DNA of 64,000 nt from the NCBI GenBank assembly GCA_019787685.1, contig JAHNUO010000003.1, positions 1,054,001 to 1,118,000 on the forward strand, read 5' to 3'. Below the pieces are notes generated by a model. The model was given only the letters and a program-made list of their open reading frames with translations. It ran no database searches and was not told where the DNA came from. The translations under genes and the position numbers were made by a program. The DNA is from Chiua virens (lineage: Eukaryota; Basidiomycota; Agaricomycetes; Boletales; Boletaceae). This document shows, one piece after another, positions 56,495 through 64,000 of this stretch (its first letter is position 1; every line of letters begins with the position of its first letter).

Positions 56495-57351
56495 GGGAGA
56501 AGTAGAGTAGAGTAGAATGTACTTATGAAGTTTTAAAAAGTAACAAGATACGTTTCTTGGAGGAAAACAGAGTGAGTGGAGATGGAAGTGTGAGAAATGG
56601 GAGGTCCATATCCCACTCTTAGGCTAGACGTCCCAGTGTCTAGCAGCAGAGGTGGACAGAGGGAGTTCAGGAGTACAAAGGAGGAAGGATGAGTGAGTGC
56701 CTTTCAAAGTAATCCAGGAAAGAACAGTATATGTTGCTGAGGTTCCATGGAGTTTTCAATATTGAGCAAGGAGGGATGATCAGAGTAACCTAGAGGATCA
56801 GAGTAGTAGCCAGAGTTGCCAGAGGGAACACCCAAAGGCGCAGAGTTGAGCTCATGTGTGTTGGCGTCCATATTCAAGTGAACAGAAAAGTTACTGTCCA
56901 TAACTCGTCACTAAATGGAGTGTTAGTGAGTGGATCAGTGGTATCCAAGAATCAAGAGAACAGGAGAACCCAATGGAGGTACATGGAGTGCGGTCAGAGT
57001 GATCATAGGATAAGGTCGGAGGAGTTATGAGGAGGTCGGGGTAACGGGGATGAGAGTCAGGGTAAATGGAGTTGAGACTTGGGGTAGATGGAGTTCTGAG
57101 GAGTGGAGGGGTAGGGAGTATCGAGGTGAAGAATCATGTCCTTGAACTCTCTCGGGGTGAAAAGAAGAAAGGAGGTGACGATATGAACTGAAGTTCATGA
57201 GGTCCAGAGTGTTGAAAAGACTGGATGTGTTGGTTCTGGGTATACTCCTTGTTGTGCAGTAGAAGGTAATGCTCCTTCAGAATACACGGAGTCAGGGGGG
57301 GGGGGGGTCGGAGGCTTAGTCGGTGTCCTCAGAGGAGGATGCCGGAGTTGC
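56495..57351. other. Internal segment of element C between gag and B insertion
   Basis: Starts with B's right TSD and the last codons and stop of the antisense Zn2Cys6-type gene (about 56500-56508). The rest is purine-rich on the plus strand (many GGAGT/GAGG) with no clear coding. A run of 13 G lies at 57295-57307. Confidence 0.5.
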
Positions 57352-58560
57352 TTACATAGCATGGGGCTTCACAGAGCAAGAAGTGGACTTTGGGCAGTCC
57401 TTAGCTTTATGTCCTGGGAGGCCACAGAACATACATAGGAAGAGGTCAAAACGTCTCTGACGTTCGACAGAGGTGAGTTTATCATCTTCACCAAGTGGTG
57501 ATTCAGGTTCTTGGGATGCAGAGGTAGACTTGACGGAGTCATCAGAGTCGGATTCTTGGTCGGATTTGGAGATAGGAGGTGGTGTGGATGCAGAGTTTCT
57601 GGAGGATTGCACAGAGGCGTGGTTAATCTCGGAGTTGTGCTCCCAATGGCAAGCATCAATAGCTTGCGCCATGTAATGCATTTCAGAGTGCCTTGGGGGT
57701 TTGCCTACATTTCGTCTTTGATGCAGTTTGGCAGACCATTGTAGAAATGGGTACCAAGAGCACCTTCTCCATAACCACGGACTTGAGCAGCTAAGTGGTT
57801 AAACTCAACTACATATTTGTTGATTCTTTGTCCATTACTCATGGACAGATCTCAGAGTTCATACTCTGCGTCTCTGACCAGATCGTGCAGACCAAAATTT
57901 GTCTGGAGTTCCAGAATGAAGTTGGTGTAGTGATCTTTCCAGAGGGGACGGGAGATGGAGGGGTCAGATTTGAGGAGGTTGGGTTCAAACCACTCAAGGG
58001 CAATTCCTTTCAGATAAGACAGTGCAAATGTGACCTTGGCATGGTCTGAGTGGAAAGCCTTGGGACAGTCCTGGAAGTTCAACTCGCATTGAACGAGAAA
58101 AACTCAGAGTTTGTGGGGGCTTGTCCCATCAAACTGATCAGGTTCTCTGACTTTAGTGTGAGGGGAGGAGCTAGAGGAGGGGTGACGAGAGGCGCAAGTG
58201 AGACTTTGGATTGTGTTTGTCAATCACCCATAGGTATCGTCAGGGGCGAGTTCAGTTTCAGGGTCAGAGAAGTCATCTCCGGAGTTGGGTTCATCAGAGG
58301 GATGTCCCCTGTAGGAGCCCGGAATACTCGGAGATTGATAACAGGAAGATGGAGTTCACACACCCAGGAATATGGGTGCTCAAGAGGCGGAGGATGCAAT
58401 AAGTCAAGTGGAGAAACCTCAGAAATCTTTGATGACTTCAGGAGTTCATTGATGACTGAGGAGGTTTCTGAGAGATTGGATGTGGGTAGTGTCAGATAGA
58501 TTCAAGGTGGAGATACCAGTAGTACTGGTCTGAGGGCGGGTGTGAGAGGACATAGGTCAT
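57352..58560 (-). pseudogene. gag of element C (degraded)
   Basis: Minus-strand fragments: the capsid core (ALSYLKGIALEWFEPNLLKS, then PLWKDHYTNFILELQTNFG, 58082-57852), the DACHWEHNSEI region, an acidic Ser-rich linker, and a zinc knuckle CMFCGLPGHKAKDC (57430-57389) ending KPHAM. Several stops interrupt it. It belongs to the common basidiomycete Ty3/gypsy gag group, but a different one from A and B. Confidence 0.8.
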
Positions 58561-58582
58561 GAGGTGACTGATGACAAGAAGC

Positions 58583-58593
58583 AGTCTGAATAT
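58583..58593 (-). other. Primer-binding site of element C (self-priming type)
   Basis: ATATTCAGACT on the minus strand, two nucleotides inside the LTR end (58596). It is an exact complement of AGTCTGAATAT at the predicted mRNA start in the LTR (58838-58828). Same geometry as in element A. Confidence 0.65.
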
Positions 58594-58595
58594 AC

Positions 58596-59151
58596 TGTTA
58601 GAGACTGTGCGACTCGGAGGTAGCCAACTCCAGATCTCTGGAGTTGTAGCATTGGATGGGACTTGGCTTCACTGTATGTGGTGCGCCCTTGTCACAGTCT
58701 GTCCCTATATTTCGGATGTGTGGAGAATGGAGGTAGATATAAGACTCAACACATAAAGTGGAGTCGAGCAGAGTAGAGACCATCAAGGTCTTACGGAGTG
58801 TTTGGAGTGAGTTATACAAATAAACTAATATTCAGACTGAGGGTACAAAGCCAGGGTACTACAGTTTATATACTCAGAGTAGAATGGAGATTAGTAATGG
58901 AGTTGGTAAGAAACTGAGTAAGATGGGAGATCAGGAAACAAGATAACCAGAGGTAAGTCAGGTACTGAGGAAGCCGGAGCTGTGCTTGTAAGCAAGACAT
59001 AGGTTATGTACTAAAACAAAAGAGGAAGCATATATATGTAATGGAGGTCTGGGGTTGCAGAGTTGCATCCTGAGGGAGATCAACCCGGAGTTATTGTCTA
59101 AGAGAAATGGAGTTATATCTGGAGGAATGGAGAATGAAGCAGTATATGACA
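58596..59151 (-). repeat. 5' LTR of element C
   Basis: 556 bp. The minus strand carries TATATAAA (58872-58865) and AGTCTGAATAT (58838-58828), the likely mRNA start 34 nt downstream. Confidence 0.9.
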
Positions 59152-59156
59152 ATGAG

Positions 59157-61262
59157 TTCACACAAGCAGACAGATCAGGATCGGGATCGGGTGATGATGG
59201 GGTGCGGAAAAGTGCTATGTGAGCACAGGGAATACCTATTCCCTACAGCAATACAATTTGGAAGATTCTGTAAGCAAGTAATACCTATTGAGAGTCCTTT
59301 TTGCAAGCCCAATAGCAGCGCAGATTGCAGGACTGAGTTCCTGTTTCTTGAGTAGGCCTGTAGAAAACACCTTGTCGATGAAATCCATTGCTGGGATCAC
59401 CATGGCAAGGTTGGGTGTTGAGCAGGAAAAGAAGAGTGTTGCATCCTTCAGAACCTGGAGCACATGATATCAGCGTGTTGATACAGCATGTTCAAGCTCA
59501 TCGCCATCATGACCTACCTTGAGGACATCGTGCAATTGCTCCAGCAATCCCCACTCATGCTCACTGAGTCCATAGGTACCTAGTCAAAGCTTGAGTTTGT
59601 CAGTGATAACATCTATTCCAGCCTGGTACTTTAGTGTGCCCTCCAACATATCAAAGGTCAAGTTCCATCAGGTTGAAACATCATGTGGCAAGTTCTTCAG
59701 TGTGATGCACAACTTGTCCAGAGTTGATTTCCATTTGGGAAGGAGTATTGTGGTGGAGTTAACGAGTTTGTATGACAACTTGCAGATCTGCAGTCGCAAG
59801 GATGAAAGGTACATCAAATTTTCAGCTTGTATCAACTTGGACTTACCTTCACAAGTATCAGACACAGCAGTCTTAAATGCCATTCCAGGCCAGCTTGTTC
59901 CTCATCTGTCAACAATTCCACCTCATTTACCCAACCTTCAACATCATCTCGGTCGTCTCACCTCTCTCCATATTCAGTTCTCATTTGAAGATTCTCAAGG
60001 TCAATGTCTTCAGCCAGCTTTCTCATCTCATCATCTAGACTCTGTGCACCCACCTTTCCCTTTGGTAAGTTAAACAACTTTATCAGTGTCTTTGCAACTA
60101 AATTAATAATGTGCAAAAAACAGCATGTCCTCCAGGCCTTTCCTCCAAAGTGTGCAAGGAGGTTGGCTAACTCATCTGTCATCATATCATTTGATGTCAC
60201 ATTGTCAGCAGTAATGCTCAATATTTTCAAGCTGGTGTTAGGTGAGTAATACCTTGATTTCCTGAGTCTCACCACAGACCTTATCTGATATCCCAAATTC
60301 CTCCAGAATCTTTGCAAGATAAGGTATGTAATATCCTGGTTGCCCTGTCTTCATCAAGCACTGAAATCCCCTGTCCTGCACAATGTCAAATGGCCGCAGA
60401 CTCTCTGCAACCCACTGCACAATTTCCGCTCTTCAAGACCATGTTATCAATACACTCAGATTGGTGAGCAAACATGCACTTTGTCTCAGCATGGGTATGT
60501 AGTCTATGTGAGTAAGAAACCTTTCCCTTTCCCTCCCATTCAAATGCGACAGCAATTGATCCATTGGCAGCATATTTCTTGACTTCATCATATGCCATTT
60601 TCAGGTCCTTGGCCTTGTAAATTGTCTTCAAGACATCTTCCCCCTAGCATGACCCAACATGCTTTCACATGTTTCCTGTTGACACCTTGTCTCCCATATC
60701 AAGGTACCACTGCACTTGGTGCTTGCAGCCTTTCGCCAAGCACCTGAAAATGTGGCAGCGCTGCTTGTCAATATACTCAATGCTGAGAACAGGAGTAAAA
60801 AAGGCATAAATTGATGAGTTCCATTCTTTGATCATTCATTCTATCCTTTTGTAAGTTGAACTGATACCACAGTATTATTTCCAGTGACATACCTAGCTCT
60901 GCTTCTGAGGTTTCGAGTTCATCTACATCTTCACCTCTGTCACTATGTGGGGTATGCTTTTTTGTCTTTGAGCATTTTGTGGCAGTTCTCCTCTCTTCAG
61001 CTGATCATTTTTTAGGTATGTTTGCTGTCACTTCCTTGACATCCAAGTCAGAATTAACTTGTGGGTGCTTCATCACTGCTGAAGACTTTATAGGCCCCTT
61101 TGGATCAATAGACAATATGGACAGAGTAGGTTTGAGGTAGGTGATGGTAGCAGCAGCCTCGGCCAATGCCTGGGCCCTCTCTGAAGGGCAGGATACCCTG
61201 TTTGACTGCATGGTTGTTGGGTTTGGTTCTGTACACACCTTGTATTTAGGCTTTTCATTCTA
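59157..61262 (-). pseudogene. hAT transposase, N-terminal and central part
   Basis: In order on the minus strand: N-terminal low-similarity region (about 61238-61005); BED-type zinc finger remnant (FRCLAKGCKHQVQWYLDMGD, 60750-60650); YSHRLHTHAETK; catalytic-domain start ILSITADNVTSNDMM and CCFLHIINLVAKTLIKLFN (60230-60060); STTILLPKWKSTLDKLC (59800-59700); and VLKDATLFFSCSTPNLAMVI (59460-59400). Stops and gaps break the frame. It ends at element C's target site (59156). Confidence 0.85.
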
Positions 61263-61433
61263 TAATAAGGTTTTTTAATGGCAGTGTCACCAGATTACAA
61301 ATGCCATGGCGGATGTAGTAGTAAGATAGGTATACCCCTGGGTCATGGGTCTGCAGGTCATTCAAATCTAACCCATACCTGTACCCATGACCCCTGACAG
61401 GTTATCATACCCTTGCAGAACTCTATCTGCAGC

Positions 61434-62069
61434 ACTTGGTGACCATCATAATCATCATCCTATTGATTCAAACTATGGTGAGCAAGCATGCTAAAACTTG
61501 TCAACAGATAGGATATACTTACAGGTATATAGAATCTGAATTTCAGCAATGGATGGGACCACTAGATCAATGCATGGTATCACCCACCCGCACAGTAGTC
61601 GATGAACCATGACATACAACTTCTGTTGCAGCAGCTCATGGCACAATATAAGCCAGTCTTGGGGGACCAATGAGACACCAAGACCAATCAGAGTTCCAGG
61701 AAGAATGGGAATTGGCCATGTGAAGACCTCCAAACCCTCCAGAATTTTGAGAAGAGCAGGATCTTTGGGATAGAATTAGTGGGGTAACATCAATTAATAC
61801 AGAGGATACACACCTTGTGTCAGATATCGCAGAGAAGAGGGGGACAGAAATGCATGAGGAGCAGCAGGATGTCGGTGGGTTGTGTGATGGTAGCAGCAAC
61901 ATGTGCGCCCTTGAAACCCTACATGTTCATGTATAATATGCTCAGCCTATCAGGAAAACAACAATGTAAATTGGCCTACTTAGCATTACTACCCAAGTCT
62001 AACTGACGATGATTAGGCCTAGGAAGCTACTGTTACAACACGATATCATCTTAGGTTTGTGACAGCTAC
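61434..62069. other. No gene recognised right of the hAT element
   Basis: Short frames such as 61491-61733 (minus) have a plausible look but match nothing I know. No terminal repeats were seen. Confidence 0.4.
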
Positions 62070-62071
62070 TA

Positions 62072-62362
62072 CTAACCCTTCAAGCTAATCATCATTACCC
62101 ATCTATCCCTAATAGTACATGATTGTAGGTGATGAAATGGGCAAGAGTTGTTGTGAGAAACTGTCAGACTTTTACACTGGAACGAGTTGTTGCCCCAAAT
62201 GGCAATGCCCACCCACACACCTTAATTGCCATTTGGGGCAACAACTTGTTGCAGTGTAAAAGTCTGACAGTTTCTCACAACAACTTTTTCCTGTTTCACT
62301 ACCTACAATTATGTACTATTAGGAATGGATGGTAATAATGATTAGCTTGCTTCAAGGGTTAG
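62072..62362. mobile_element. Tc1/mariner-type MITE (291 bp palindrome)
   Basis: Inverted repeats CTAACCCTT...AAGGGTTAG run almost to the centre, with only a short spacer (about 62207-62220). TA duplications are at 62070-62071 and 62363-62364. It has no coding capacity. TIRs differ from those of the Tc1 element at 32930-42104, so it was moved by another transposase. Confidence 0.88.
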
Positions 62363-62364
62363 TA

Positions 62365-64000
62365 GGTAGTCATCACACACTTGTATCTTTCACTGAAAGA
62401 ATTGCAATACTTATGCAATGTAGCTCAACATAGCTCAATGTCCTAATGACATAATGTCAGTTCAGGCCCTGCACCGCTCCTTGGTGTTTCATAGCAGGAT
62501 GGTAGTAGGTATACATTTATGCATCTATCAATACTGTCCTTCTGATCATTATCTCAACAGTGCAAGACACCATGGTGGACATGGGCAGTATGAGAAAATA
62601 GGAAATAAATTGAGGTAAGTACATTTACATATCAATACAGAACTCTATCTGATTAACACTAAAGCTAACAATGATGATTCGGATGAAAGGGAGTTATTAT
62701 TACCCTGTGTGGAAGCGCTTGTATTTCAGCAACTTGGTAACCATTGCATCTGTCCTTGTTCTTTGTGTCATGTGAGTTCCTTGCATGGATAAATAAATAT
62801 GCAACCTGAGTTCATCATCTATAGTTGTGTCCCAATGCCTGCTCAGGACGAAAAGTTCCTGTGCCTCTGTTCTCACTGCTGCAAGGTAGACAATGAGGGG
62901 GTGGCCCAAAACAGCCATGGAAAACTGATTCTGGTGGCGTTCAAAAACATTCACCTCCGACATGTCCTACCTTCACAGGATGATGATTTACCTGCCCATT
63001 GATTAGCTGTAGAGTCATTAGCCCAAGACATGCTGGTGAACAATGTCTCCCAATGGAGACCAGAATCACCACAAGACAACAAAGAGGTCAATGATCTGAC
63101 AGCAGCGCTTGACCTTATGACCATCACACAACTTACTGCTCTCAATGCCCCGTGAGTCATCTTACTTTCAATAATGGCTTCTGATCTCAATTTTATCTAG
63201 TGAGCTCTCATCAGAGTCTCCAGCTGGCAAGAAGTCAGAGGTTTCTATTGACATTTTACTGAAGCCACTGAAGTCAGTCTCCCTTGTGGTGCGTCAGACT
63301 CAAGCTTCTCCCCTGCTCCCACTAGTAGGAGGTTGCCAGCCTCCATTGATGTCACCATGACCCTAGAGCAGTACACCTTTATATTTCATGTCAGTTTCAC
63401 GTGTATAATAATACCTACTGCAGAGAATGCTTGTTGAAGAAAGAATGTAATTGGTGTACAGTCAATGTGCACAGAGTGCTCGATTCAATCAAAGTTCGGA
63501 TACAATTCATTTCCAGACAAAGTCAAACCTCGTCGGCAGAGGTATAGTGGTGACTACAATCCAAGTTACAATTGGTCAATGAATGTTTATCTTCTGTCAA
63601 TCAAAAGGTCCCATTAGTCATATCCTGCAAGACTGCAATTCACCAGATCTGTGTTGATCTTGGGACTCGACTCAATCTCTGTGGAACTCCTCCCACTACA
63701 ACTGATCCTGTGAAGTATGATACATGTAAGTATACATTAGCTTTGATGGTCAAGCATTGATAACTAGGATATAGCTCATTATTTTGACTCTGTCATCCAT
63801 CATGATGATGAACTCACCCTGGTTTCTGTCCTATCAGGGGTATTGGGCATTGTATTATTTGGCATAAGTTGAGTTACAGCAGATCTCTTAGGGATCATGA
63901 CCCTCATCCTGACCCTCACATGCCAGATGGGTGGTTCAAGCATTGAGGGTTGGTGTGATCAAATTCTTGCACAAGTTCCAAAAACCATCAAGATGGTTTT
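62365..64000. other. Unassigned sequence at right edge
   Basis: Several short frames on both strands (for example 62700-62963 minus, 62951-63190 minus, 63572-63760 plus) have no family I recognise, and none spans a plausible gene alone. A decayed multi-exon gene or transposon is possible. Confidence 0.35.

Larger units (their letters stand above)
47870..59151 (-). mobile_element. LTR retrotransposon C (gag only, no pol seen), split by element B
   Basis: LTRs at 47870-48399 and 58596-59151 in the same orientation (5' LTR at right), with ATGAG at 47865-47869 and 59152-59156. It is inserted in the hAT transposase. After removing element B the internal part is about 3.3 kb. It has a gag remnant next to the 5' LTR and, on the other strand, a Zn2Cys6/coiled-coil gene near the 3' LTR. 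No protease, RT or integrase is visible, so this is a nonautonomous or internally deleted element. Confidence 0.9.
46343..61425 (-). mobile_element. hAT DNA transposon carrying two nested LTR elements
   Basis: The ends are TAGAGTTCTGCATGGGTA (left, 46343) and the inverse TACCCTTGCAGAACTCTA (right, ends 61425). A perfect 8 bp duplication TCTGCAGC is at 46335-46342 and 61426-61433, the hAT target size. The subterminal region is rich in GGGTA/TACCC repeats. A hAT transposase pseudogene is encoded on the minus strand on both sides of LTR element C. Removing C and one TSD copy leaves about 3.8 kb, typical of hAT elements. The stretch 47.30-47.78 kb does not match transposase and may be a further small insertion or intron. 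Confidence 0.92.

Overview
The window looks like nuclear DNA of an agaricomycete basidiomycete. A Rhizoctonia/Ceratobasidium-like fungus is my guess, from gene style only. Genes have many 45-60 bp GT-AG introns. The proteins are typical fungal ones: Mediator kinase SSN3/CDK8, a RhoGAP, Cdc24 with a C-terminal PB1, a Rap1-like telomere protein, bifunctional THI6, and an MGH1-like glycosidase. The window falls into two sharply different halves.

Gene-rich half (1 to about 27.45 kb), in order: the 3' part of an MFS monocarboxylate-type transporter; a doubtful small gene; a single-pass surface protein with two galactose-binding-like domains; SSN3/CDK8; an SLC25 mitochondrial carrier; a RhoGAP; an MGH1-like glycoside hydrolase; Cdc24 (minus strand); a BRCT plus triple-Myb Rap1-like protein; a phytanoyl-CoA dioxygenase-like enzyme; and THI6 (minus strand). 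RhoGAP and Cdc24 lie near each other and act on the same kind of GTPase switch (polarity). The rest are unrelated housekeeping genes. Several conserved genes carry isolated one-base indels, mostly in short homopolymers, which look more like consensus errors than real decay.

Repeat-rich half (27.45-64 kb) is a nest of transposons whose order can be read from target-site duplications (TSDs). An F-box/LRR gene (minus strand) is broken by a 3.1 kb palindromic element, which itself holds a solo LTR (TSD GAGAT), and by a Tc1 element (TSD TA). The Tc1 element was in turn split by a degenerate Ty3/gypsy element A (TSD ATAAC). Further right a solo LTR (TSD CAGAG) breaks a repeat-family gene, and a WD40 pseudogene lies in two oppositely oriented halves. 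A hAT transposon (46343-61425, TSD TCTGCAGC) contains LTR element C (47870-59151, TSD ATGAG). Element C contains a nearly pristine chromodomain Ty3/gypsy element B (49554-56494, TSD GGGAG, LTRs differing at 2 of 626 positions). A small TA-flanked MITE follows at 62.07-62.36 kb.

The most interesting signals are in the LTR elements. In A and C the primer-binding site, 2 nt inside the 5' LTR, is an 11-nt perfect complement of the predicted mRNA 5' end (about 33 nt after the TATA box), as in Tf1-type self-priming. B keeps the site but its LTR lacks the partner. B has a GGGTTTT heptamer directly before the gag stop, with pol open in the -1 frame. C has gag but no visible pol and carries an antisense Zn2Cys6-type gene with its own TATA box. 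A has an extra zinc-knuckle ORF after pol, and its four nonsense codons are all CGA to TGA.
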